Program-made: the position numbers and the translations under genes
Source of the DNA: Euborellia annulipes
Lineage: Eukaryota > Arthropoda > Insecta > Dermaptera > Anisolabididae
NCBI GenBank assembly: GCA_023213315.1
Contig: JAKCPI010031695.1
Location: forward strand, 124,001 to 188,000
DNA: 64,000 nucleotides
Direction of reading: 5' to 3'
Notes under the pieces: model-generated
Seen by the model: only the letters and a program-made list of their open reading frames with translations
What the model was told of the DNA's origin: nothing
Databases searched by the model: none
Shown here: positions 47,768 to 60,700 of the stretch, in pieces
Numbering within the stretch: position 1 is the stretch's first letter
Layout of the letters: each line of letters begins with the position of its first letter

Positions 47768-50700
47768 CTGCAAAACATCCCCCAGATAAATATTAGACAA
47801 AGATTCTTAAGCCAATTCAATTATTAGAATTAGTCAAAAATGTTAGAAAAGAGAAGAAAAATTATTAGTTATTAGTTTATTTTTTAAATTTTGAAATTTT
47901 ATCTCGTGCATTTTATTAATAATATAATTTGACATGCATAAGATTGATTGTTTTTTTATCATTTGATTTATTCCTTTTTTTTAATAAATAAATTTGGAAA
48001 CAAATTTAATAATTAATTAATATTTGTGACGAAGGGTTTTCAAAAATAAAACGTGAAGATCGACATCGAATTTTTGACATGAATTCAATACTTTCTCTCT
48101 ATTAAAAAAAAAATAGGCATCGCTGGAAGATGAACCACAAATATATTGATTTGTATTCAGCCTGTTGTACGACTGATGGGTTCGAGAATGAGGCCTTGGT
48201 TAGTCAACCAATCCAATATTTTTTATTTATAATGATTACCGAAGATAAGAGAAAGTTGTGTGCTGTGCGACCAGTCACACAAGATTTTTTTAATTATAAA
48301 TTAAAGTTTTTTTTCAAATCTGATTTTTTTTCTAAATTCATTTATATAAAAAAAAAGGAAATAATTTATTATTTGATATAATAATCAAATGAGCTGTATG
48401 AAACATGCAAGTAGGTTAATAATGATTGATGATGATGATAATGAACGGGCTTTATAAGATCCATTTAAGCATGCAGCATGCAGAAAGTAAAAAAAAAATA
48501 AGGTCTGTTAATCTTCTACTGGCTAGGGTGCCGGGTAGGTGCCTCCAGGCGGCAGTGACGAGTACGTACCAACCCACGGCGATCCACCTCCGAAATTGAA
48601 CCGGCAGATACTGGCAAAACAACGAAACAAGATATTTGCGAATTGCTCTTAGCGCACTTACCACCAAAAATTAATCAATACATTACTTTTAATAAATTAT
48701 TATCAGACTTGAATCAGTTATAAATAAACAAAATTCATTTAACTATAGGTACTTGGAAGTTATTTAACTACAATATTTCATCGATTTTTACAAGTTATCA
48801 TTTTTGTTGTTGTTTCATTAAACATATAGCAATCGTCTTTGAAGTAACTTGTAAAAAAAGTCACTGAATTTTTGAATAGTTGTAAATAAAACAAAGTACA
48901 AGTATAGTTTAATATAAATACAGCTGGTTAAAGTCTACTTAGCTATTAATATTTTAAATTTTGATTTTTTAAGCTATTTGTAAAAAAATATAAAATCAAA
49001 TAAAAATAAAATACTTGTATATATTAAATATTATTACAAAAAATATTTTGATATTTTTATCTCATGTTCATTTCAAGCATTTTTTGGAGTTCAAAAGAAA
49101 AAATATTGCTCAAGCATCTTTTTGAATTTTTGCTTGGAATAAAACTAATATTAATTCCAATCTTTAGAAGAATATCTGGACTAACATGTAAGATGTATTC
49201 CATAAATGATGATCACAATCTAATTCAAAGATGCAACCAGGGAAAAGAGAGGCTGTCTGTAATTTTTTTGCAACTTCGTAACTTTATTTTCATTTCATTT
49301 TAAAATTTGTTTAAAATATAATTAACCGAAGAATCTTGCTTTAATTAATGAAGAAAATGGCTGTGTAGAATTCAATGAAAATGGAGAGGAATGCAGCCAG
49401 TTAGGAAGAATCTATTATCAAATCAAACTCCTTTATTACAAGACGTTTCGGCCAATTTTATTATGCCATCCTTTGTTGTATAAGAGTTTTTTTTAAAATA
49501 GAGCTGTCAATTCGTATTTTCATAAGGTATTGTATATGATTGGCTTATGAAAGACGAATTGACAAGTTTATTTTTTTTTTAAACTCTTATACAACTAAGG
49601 ATAGCATAATAAAATTGGCCGAAACATCTTGTAATAAAGGAGTTTGATTTGATAATAGATGATTCCTAATCGACTGCATTCCTCTACATTTTCTGCGATT
49701 GAATCCTCCCCAGACAGCTTGGAATATTGCAGAAACATTGCGAATCATACATATTGCAGGAATATTGCAAATCTTGAAAAATATATTGGCATATTTGGCA
49801 ATATTGCTGCAATATTGAAGCGGCAATATTCCAAGCTAGAGGGAGATATAAATATTGCAGTAACATTGCTGTTGATTCCAAATTCGATAATGGTACATTA
49901 AAAAAAAATATAAAGTTATTATTAAAAAAAAAAATACAATAATTTCGGGGAAAATGTAGTTTATTCACTAATTAACTAAGAAATGAATTAGTTGATCTTC
50001 AAATGATACATGCTTTTTGTTAGACAATCCATAAACAAAATAAAACTCGTGAAAAAAAAATTCAAATGTTAAAATTGTCTACTTTAAAATGTTAAATAAA
50101 ATTTTTTATTTAATTATGTAGCATTTCAATTAAAAAATTTCTACCAGACTATTTTGTTATAAAAAATGTCGCAAAATTCTATACAATATACATGTATTTA
50201 AAGGAATGATTAAATGATTTTGATTTTCATTATTTGAAATTTTTATTCAAAAGACGGAGCATATAAATTTAATCAAAAAAATATTGTAACTGAAGTCTGA
50301 TAATCATTTATTTAATAAGAAAATATTTTAGAAGTTATAAACCAATTGGTTATTTACTAATCCAATACCCCCAAAAACCTTGAAGAGATCACCCATCCAA
50401 AAATGCACATTAAATATGTATGCTGGTGCGGCTAGTATTAAGCCTTTTTTTAAATTTTCGGGCCTCTACCAAAATCATTACAGGAAGGAATTTGGTTCTT
50501 TTATGTAATGCATAGCCAAAATAATATATTTGCAAAATCATTTAGTGGTTTGAAATGAGGTGAAATTAAGTGATTTATTTAAAAAGAATTAAGCTGATAA
50601 AAAAAAAGAATTGTTTAATTAGCAATAAAAAATCACTCTTCGTCTTTTTTTTATTAAAGAGGTAATTTTTTCAAATCAAGCATGTGATTGTGTTTGTGTT

Positions 50701-51700
50701 GATGGAAATTAGAGTTCGATTCTCGTTTTGTTTTTGTTTTTTTAATTTTTACTTTTGTAGATTGTGATGTTTTACTCACTGTCAGATTTGCCGCTGCTGA
50801 ACTCGGTGCTGTGAGTCTTGTCGGCGAGGGACAGCGAGAAATCACCCTGTACCGGGAGAAAATAAAAAAAAATCGTTGAAATAAAAATAAATAAATCATA
50901 AAAAAAAAATAACGAAAATGAATCAAATTAGAGTAAAAAATACGAAGAAAATACTAAAAACAAAAATAAAGAGAGATACTGAAGAAAGAACAACACGAAA
51001 AACCACATTAAAGACATTTAAAAAAACTTATTTCAACCAAAATAAAAATATTTTAAACTAAATTTTATTTTTGACGGAGGTGTATATATGTAGATATATT
51101 AATATATATAGAGGAGGTGTATATATGGGATAATATGTAGATTAAAGGTTTCTGTATTTCTCCAATGAGCAGCAGCTAGTAGTTTTTCAATATACTGTAT
51201 TTATTAATAATTAATGTGCCAGGCCGGACGATTCGGTCGCATATAGGACCATCATCAGAGCGGAGCCAAGCCATTGTCAATATATTGATCCTCCATTGGT
51301 TATATTAATCCTCCATTGGTCATATTGGCAGAAAGACATTATATTAATAATTATATTGGCAGAAGGCATTATTAATATAATGTCCAATGGAGGATCAATA
51401 TATTGACAAATGTTTGGCCCTGATGATGGTCCTATATGCAACCGAAACGTCGGCCCTGGCACATTAATTATTAATAAATAAATTGCAAAAACTACTAACT
51501 GCTGCTCATTGGAGAAATCCAGAAACCTTTAATCTAAACTAAATTTTATTTTATACCAAATAAAACATAATAATGCTCTAATGAATTACTTTTAAGTGCA
51601 TATATACATAAGAGGGACAGGGAGAGGGGCAATAAATCCCTGTGGACCATGTTCTGTGAGGAGAGCACCGTGAAATAAATTAAAACAGACTTCGGTGGTC

Positions 51701-51738
<38 letters not shown>

Positions 51739-54700
51739 ATAAATCCAATTCCTTCAGTCCCAAAGGATATTTAGAGAGCTTCTATACATATACATGTACA
51801 CACACAGAAATTAAATATAAATCATTCACAATCAAATCTCAGCACATTTATAAGCTTCTATCACATCAATTTTTAGTTTTTTTTTAAATTATTTAATAAT
51901 TTAAAATATATAGTGCATTTTTAGACAGAAAACATTAATTTATAAAGTATTCAAATTTTTTTAGTTTAAAATATTTTTATTTATTTTAGAATGGTGCAAC
52001 AAAAGAAAACGTGATTTATTGAAATAAAGTGTCTAAGTGTCTTTTTAGTTGTTTATTTTTTCAAATAATCCTCGTAGTTTTTATTCCATCTAATTATAAA
52101 AATAAAGAAATTAATAGTGAAACATAAAATAAAAATAAGAGGAGTAACAAGACTGAATTCAATGACGTTAGAAATGGATTGATTTTGATTCCAACATACT
52201 GCTTTCTAAATAGTTATATGTTATACAAATCTATCAATAAACTACTATTTAGTTTAAGAGCTATAATTTTCTACAATCTAGTTCTAAAAACTCTAACTAA
52301 ATAAACTACCAATATGTACAAAATTTACATTATTAAATTAGACCACTCAGAGAAGGGGAATTCCCTAAAGGGTTAGGGAATCCTCAACCATGTCCAGTCG
52401 ATACTAAAACAATAACCTAAATCAAATAATTTCTCTGAGATCCAAAAATACATCAGTATACTCTATGATCTATTATATATATATTTTTTTAGAAATCCAC
52501 ATTTTGTTATTAATTATTTATTAAAAATATAAATACTGTACAACGTATCGACTGCTTATTCTTTTCAAGTACTGTGTTCTTGCTCTGACTCAAGTGAACT
52601 AACCTTTCCTCTGGGCATATAACGACCCCTAATAGGTTAGTTCACTTGAGTCAGAGCCAGTGCACAGTACTTGAAAACGACTGCAGATTTGAGTATTTAT
52701 ATTTTTAATAAATAATCAAAATCAAAATATGATCTATAATTAAAAATTCCCATGATAATCATAATAACAAAAGCTTTAATACCTACATTAAACAATACTC
52801 AAAATTTATTTCTTATCCCAAAATCAACAAAATGCAAGTCAGAGAATTCAGTTGTACTTTTTACTTCATATTTAATTTAGAACAAGAAAAGAAAAATATA
52901 TAGTCTATATATACTTACAATCTAAATATTAGTAATTACTAATGTGTATGAACAGTGTTTGTGTTGTTGAAAGAATTTTTGTAAAATAATTAATCTAACT
53001 TATAATTCACCTTTAATAAATTTTACATGCAATCTAAGTTTGTTTCTAAATAACATAGATATAAATATTTTATAGACCTTGACATGCACTCTTAGTTCAA
53101 TATAGTGAACAAGTGAGGTGTAAATTTTTATAGAAACTTTGGAATATGAAAAAATCGAGAGTTTAAATAGTTAGAAAAGAACATGACCTCAAATGAAAAT
53201 ATATATTAGATAAAAAAAAAAATATATTAACTTAATAATAAATTTTTTTTTTTTTTTTAAATTTATTTAAGGTCTTTTTCGGCAACGGAGGCCATTTAGA
53301 CTTCATCTCTATTTATTTCAATTTATTGGTAGCCAATTAAATTGAAATAAATTGTCGCATGAGACGGGATGCGAACCAGCGACCCTAGGTACAGAAGGTC
53401 AGCACGCCAAGCCCTACACCAAGGACCGAGGGCAATTTTAAAATTTTCATAATAAAGAATTATTTTTAAGATTTATAGAGGTTTATGTGTTAAATATGTT
53501 CCAAATAGAGTATAATTAAAAGTAGTGATTAAAGATATAAAGTCCATGTCAAGGTGCAAGAAACAGAAAGATCATATATATATAGAGAGAGAGCGAGAGA
53601 GGAAACCATAAAGAAACACCCATGCATTAATAAAATAGCAAAACATTTTTGGGTTCCACAAAAATCCCCTACAAATACACTAATACTAAACACTAGACAT
53701 CACGAGACGAAGAGAACTTCAGATTTCTGGCGGCTGTTCTGGCAGACATGCGATTCGCTTGCTTTTACAAAGGCAGCTCTAAACGAGCCCACAACATATT
53801 TAAAATAAAAAAGAGATAAGAAGAACACTCTGAAATTCCAAGCTCAGAAAAAAATTAAATTTAGAAGAATCCAATAATAGAGTGAAACTGGATAAGTTTG
53901 GTCCAACTAGAAGCAAAAACTTTACAAAAAATAGAACTAATCTAAAAATTTCAAAGATAATTTTGGCCAACATTCGATATAGACCAGTCTAGACACAAAT
54001 GGATATTTATTTGTAATCAATTTATATCTGTTTTGAAATAAAAATTCTTTAAGATATAGAAATTTGCGAGGATGACTTTGTGTTTGTTTGAACATATAGC
54101 GCTACAACTTTTGGGTCTATTATTATGGGAATTTTTCATTATAGATAACATTTTGTTATTAATTATTTATTAAAAATATAAATACTGTACAACGTTCCGA
54201 CTACTTATTCTGCAGTCGTTTTCAAGTACTGTGCACTTGCTCCCACTCAAATGAACTAATCGTTACGTGCATTGTATATACAACGTCAATAAATATAATA
54301 TGCACGTAACGGTTAGTTCACTTGAGTCGGAGCAAGGGCACATTACTTGAAAACGACTGCAGAATAAGCAGACGAAACGTTGTATAGTATTTATATTTTT
54401 AATAAATAATTAATAACAAAATATGGTCTATAATAAAAAATTCCCATAATAATAATAATTCAAACCACAAAAGCTTTAATAAACTCTTGGGATTTTTTCG
54501 CGGTGGGCAGACACCTTAAGCCTAGGTCGCCAATTATCAAATACAAATCATCTCGCAAATTCTTTTTATTTTGAAATATTGTATATCAACTGTATTACTT
54601 ACAATCTTATAGCACGTTGTTTGAAAAACACTAAAGTTCAATCTAGTTAGTAAATTCTTTTTATCTCTAAATTGATGTTGATATGAAATCTGAAGAATGA

Positions 54701-57700
54701 TGGGGAAAAATTAAATTCTAGTATCTGAATAACAAAAGGCAAAATTAGATTAAAGAGAAATTTTACCTAAATTAGGTAATTAAATATATTTAATATTGAT
54801 GATACCATACAAGGTTAGAATCAAGAAAGATATAATTTTAGGCTTGATAAGATTTCTTGTTGAAAAGATAAATTCTCCTTATATGGATTTATTTATTTTA
54901 TTATGTTCTCGAATAAAATTAAAATAGAAATGAATATTTGATATGGATTCTTTATAATACTTAATTTAACCAGTTGAAAATTTAATCGAAATATAAATCT
55001 CCCGGAAATCATGTTTTGATAATAATAAAAAATATTTATCATTAAAGATAAATAAAGACGTTGATAAAGTGTGAAAACAATTTGTAAGACAATTAAGAGA
55101 TGAATTAATTTTTAGAAACATTTTTTGCTTCAAGTTGAACCAATGTAAAATAAATGAAGACAAACGGAAAAAGGTGGGTGTGTTTTGAGCTTGGTGAGGT
55201 GTCATATTGCAAGCAGGTGCTGCGGCCTTACGCCGATGTTGCTGACCGAGCTGGCTCCACCCGCGGATGAGAACGTGTGCGATCGTGGCGCGAGGCCGTA
55301 ACCAGGCTTGGGCACGTGTCGAAGGGCGCTCACCACTGCAGGATGATCAAAAAAATTACTCTAACCCCAAAACCAACGCCAATATTCCAAACTTCTTATC
55401 GTCGTCCGGCTGCCCGACACTCGATGAAGCAAGCGAGGGGTGGGAGAAATAATTAAAGCCCTAAGCAGTAGGTCTTAAGAGAAAGAGAAAAAGCCACCTG
55501 GCTGCTGTCAGTGTGTAACTTTGTGTGTCTTGTATGAGGTTGTTTTTTTTAAGGATTAGATATTTGCTTAGGGAGGTGTTACTCACATGGAGACCCGCCG
55601 GGCCGCCGTTTCGGCCGGCCGCTGGCAGTGTACTCGACTTGAGGCCGTACCCTGGACGTGGAGCTGCGTGGAGAGACGAGACCACTGGACAAGATAGTCG
55701 GTCAGGTCAAGAGGTCAAGCGTTTCACGGGATTCGAACCCGAATATGATCAACACTTATTTTAAATGTGTCATGATATTTGGGTCAACTTTAAATGGAAT
55801 AAACACTTTTTAAAGAAAAAAACAAAGATAATGATTCTAAATAAGGTTTGAAAAATGAGAATTTGTCCACATTTATGTTTTTGCAGATTTTCCCAAAGTG
55901 TGGGTCGCGACCCGGCACCGGGTTGTAGAAAAATTTTGGGGGGTCGCGAAAAAAAAAAGTAAAAATTATCGTACACAACAGTTTCAAATTTTGAAACTGT
56001 TGTGTACGATAATGGAATAATAAACTGTAGTCTTGTAAACAAATCTATCTTTTTCCTCTACGAAATTAAACTCAAGAGTAGTGGAGACAGTTTCGGCTTT
56101 AATTAGATAATGCAATCCACAATTCATTTTCGAGAGGATGAACTCAATTCGACTCAATACTCTGGCATTTGAGTTCATAATCTCGAAAATTATAAGAGCA
56201 AATAAAAGAAAATTTTTTATATAAATGTGGACAAAAAAGGATTTTTTATAAATAATTTTAATTTATTGATATATAAGGAAATATTTTGGGATATGATGTA
56301 AATATTTAAGGAATATTGTTTAAAATTTTGATTCTAATAAAGTATTAGTTTGAATACAGGGACGTAGCCAAGGAAGGAGATATGGGAGACTCATCCTCCC
56401 GTCCCCCCACTATGAAATCCGGAAAATTTTAAATAAAGAAAAATAAATAGAGAGAAACATGTTGAAATCTTAAATATTCTTGAGAAATTTAAAAAAATAT
56501 TTGATATTCTTTAAAATTTATTCATTGGGGAGGAAGATTACCTCTCGGAACAACTGAATTATAAAATTTCTGGCTACGGCCCTATTTGAATTTGAATATA
56601 TTTGAAAGAGAGATTTTCTAAGAATTTTTAAAATAGAAACAAAATGTTTTAGGATAGAATGTGATAAATATTAAATATTTTAAAATAAAGCATGTTTGAG
56701 ACTTCTGAGACCTTATAAACAATTTTTGAGAGTACAGTGGGTGCGCAAATAGGTACTAATACAGATAATTGTTTTCGTAAAAATATTTTTACACATCATT
56801 ATTAATCAATCAATCAATCATCAATATTAACATTATTTTCCTATTTTACTAGTCCTGATATTAGTTGATAAAAAGCCTTATATTTTTTTATTGTCAAATA
56901 AATTTAAATTTGGCGACCCGTCTCATCCCACCTGAGGATTTTGGACAGCACTGATCTAGAACCTCAATTATGATATCGTAAGGAGCCCAGCTTTATTTTA
57001 GTAGTATATCTTGATGCTTGAAAGTTTTTTGTTTTTAATAATACTTTATTTCTTTGAGTACTTCTCAATTCAAGACGGATAGTCGGAAGGCTATAATATA
57101 ATATAATAAAATCTAGGTACGCGAAAGGCTTTATATTAAAATTTATTCACGCTTCTATCCATGAAAACAATTTGTTACATTGATAATTAAATAAAAAAAA
57201 AGGAAAAATTTTCGAAGAATGAAAGCTATATCTAACCATTATAACTGGGAATTGTGCCAACACTTCTTCCTACTGATGAACGATAACTACATGATCGGTC
57301 CATATATTCATCTTCCTCCCAAGGCCGAGGATGATCAACATTGCGCGAAGGAGCTGAAAAAATCAAGTTTTATTAACATTAAAATTTAAACTTTCTGGAA
57401 ATAATTTATATTGGGAAATATATATAATTATATTGTTTTGAGTAGCTAAGTGTATGGATGATTTTAACATACTAGGTAGAAAATATTTCCATCGTAATTT
57501 AACAAAACAATGAAATAATCTTATTTAAAACATAGTCTTTAATAAAGGATATTACAGGATGTCACGGCTACTCGAAGATCGATTAAATAACTATTACCCT
57601 TAATAACTAAAAAATAATAATAAAAAATATTTTTTAATTTTTTATATAAACATTACGCTCGCCACGATCTTCGAGCAGCCGTGACATCCTGTAATATCCT

Positions 57701-60700
57701 TTATTAAAGACTATGTTTTAAATATGTTTTCGCGGCAAGAATCCTCAAGTCAATGAAATAATCACATGAGAAAAGCAGATGGTGTTTTTATATTGTCCCT
57801 CAGTGAACAAAATACATTTTTATTCCTCAACCTGTGCCTCAAGGGCTTGCAGTTCCAAAAAAAAGGGTAAGAGATATAGAACAGGATGGGGATAATTTTT
57901 TTTTTTTTTTTTATATATAAATTGAAAAACTCCAGAAATAAAAAAAAGGAAGAGAATTAAAAAATCTGATGTGACTGGTGCCTTCTATTTTCAAATCTAA
58001 TAATATAAACTTAAATTTGAAAAACGGAAAAATTTCAGGATAGAGCACGCCTTATTATGCATCACTGTTTTAAATTCATTAAGTAAAGTACATATTTGCC
58101 CGACATCTATTTTGAAAAATTAAAACTTACAAGCGTTAACTGGTGATTCGTATCTTAAGCGATATGCAGGTTCCTTGTTGGCACTAGGAGTACGAGATGC
58201 GTTGCGAGGATCTAAATGTTGTAATTTCCATTGTCGTAATTTCTCACGTTCCCGAACATTTTGTAAAAACACTTTGCCAATACCGGTGGCAATTTTACTA
58301 AGTTCTTGTTCTTCTTTTTTCAACTGTGGATCTATGACTGGAATGGATGAAGGTGAAGTATCATCATCGGGTGTGGTTAAACTTCCAGGCGTTCGGCGAC
58401 CACTAGATCCAATGCTTTGAGGTCCTCCGTCAATTTCTTCTTCATCATCGGAAACTGGCACTCCTTTGTAGGTGTCCGACCATCTGCGGCGACGTTCTAA
58501 AACGTTTGGTTTCAATATTAAAAAAAGTTAAACAGAGATCCAAAGGAAAATCATCTATTATCCCTACCCCCTCCAAGTATCGAGCAATGCCTTAAAAAAA
58601 CACATCTAGTCGGGGGGATTGATTGTTTGTGAGGTAAAAAAATATCTTTAAATTAAAAGCAATACCTGGGTCGGTGTATGGGTACGGTGGGGCGGGGAAA
58701 TCGTCACGTTCGATTTTTGGTTTCTCTCCAGGTGGGGGTCGTTTGGCAGCGGGGTAGTGCGCTAATTCAATCGGCTCCTCGTTGTTCATATGAGGACTCT
58801 TGGGCCGAGGCGTTTCGGTCCGAATCGACTCAACGAGCACTTTCATGCCTGATTTGCTGCTTGCTTTCGAAAGCGAGAATCGACCGGAACCAGATCGGGC
58901 TGAAAAACAATAAGAACAAATTAGATTTGTTACTCTTAACTAAGGACTAAAAACCATCGAGAAACAAAACATCTCAGACAGGAAATATAAATAAATACTA
59001 TAAATAAAATAAGAATATCGAAAATAAATTAGGATACAAATAGTAACGCAATATGAAATGAGATTTAGTTGTTTTTCAAAAAAAAAAAAAAAAAAAAAAA
59101 AAAACTCCTATTCTTAATTTTGAACAAAATATTGTTCAATGTGTTTAATAAAGCTTTTGTGGTTTGTATTATTATTATGGGAGTTTTTAATTATAGGCCA
59201 CATTTTGTATTAATTAGTTATTTAAAATATAAATACTGTACAACGTTTTGACTGCTTATTCTGCAGTTGTTTTTAAATTACTGATACCTGTTCCGACTCA
59301 AGTGAGCTAACCTCTTACGTGCATTTTATATATAACGACGTCAGCGCCATCTACAGTCATTCCTATGAAGTTAGACACAATCATCAAAGCAAGTGATTAC
59401 ATAAAAAGCATGATATTATAATAAGTTTTTTATATAATACGTATATGTAGTAATGTAGTATGTATACGTATATGTAGTAATACTCTTGCTTGTGTCTAAC
59501 TTTATCGGAATGATTGTAGAAGGCGCTGACGTTGTTGTATATAAAATGTGCGTAAGGTAGTTCATTTGAGTCGGAGCAATTGCACAATACTTAAAAACTA
59601 CTGCAGAACAAGCAGTCGGAACGTTGTACAGTATTAATATTTTTAATAAATAATTAATACAAAATGTGGCCTTAATTAAAAACTCCTATAATAATAATAT
59701 TGTTCAAATTTGAAATAGTAGAATTTTTTATTATTGATATCAACATAAATTCTATCTTCACTATGAGGCCAAAGAACCTGTTTGATTTCACATAATCGAA
59801 AAATTTATTCAAAGAGGTCGTCCAAATATTACATCACGCCTTTTTTGACGATATTCTAGTCCCCCGCCCCTTGTGACAGTTAGACATATACAAACAAACC
59901 CCTCTACAAATATTATGTCACAACAGAGAACTAGTCGAGGGGGGGGGGGGCGAAACCGAAAATTGTTTCAAACTTTTTCTTAACATTTTCTATACAAAAT
60001 TCATATAATTTTACCTAGCATTTTTTTTTTTTTTTAGTAAATTTTTCCGCCTGACTCAAATAATCACTACATTTTTTCTTTTCAAACTCAAAAAAAATTT
60101 GATAAATTTAACTTTGACTTGTGATGTCACACTTAGAGAAACCCCCGCGCCCCCAATGATGATGGCGTTGAAATGTCACAATTAGTAACGTTTTGTCCAG
60201 GCCCCCCCCCCCCCCCTAACGCGTTTCGTAGTATGTGGACGACCCCAAAGTAATGGATTATATTTAACAAATATAGGCAAATCAATCTGATTCTATGGAA
60301 TATATGAAGAAGCTTTTTTCAAAATAATATAGTACTATTAATGACAAAAAGAATATACAAAATTAAGATTATTAATACAAGACGAAATATTTCCGGTCTG
60401 AATAAGATTAAAAAAGTAATAAGTCAGAATGTATGAAGAAAAAAAATTAAGAAAAAAACATCGAATGAATTAGAAGGCGATCTTACATTGACTTATGTTA
60501 CCAGCGTGGCCAGAGGCGGCTTCTCGCAATGCTGGATGAGAAAAGAGAGAGAGAAATATGGATGGATTAATGAAAGCTTTTCAAGCAGTGATCAATTAGC
60601 TTCAAGCTGAAGGTGTTAGTTAATAATGTATATATATATATTTACATATATTATTTATAGTGAGTGATTAAGTGACAGAAATGAAATAAAAAAAAAGAGT

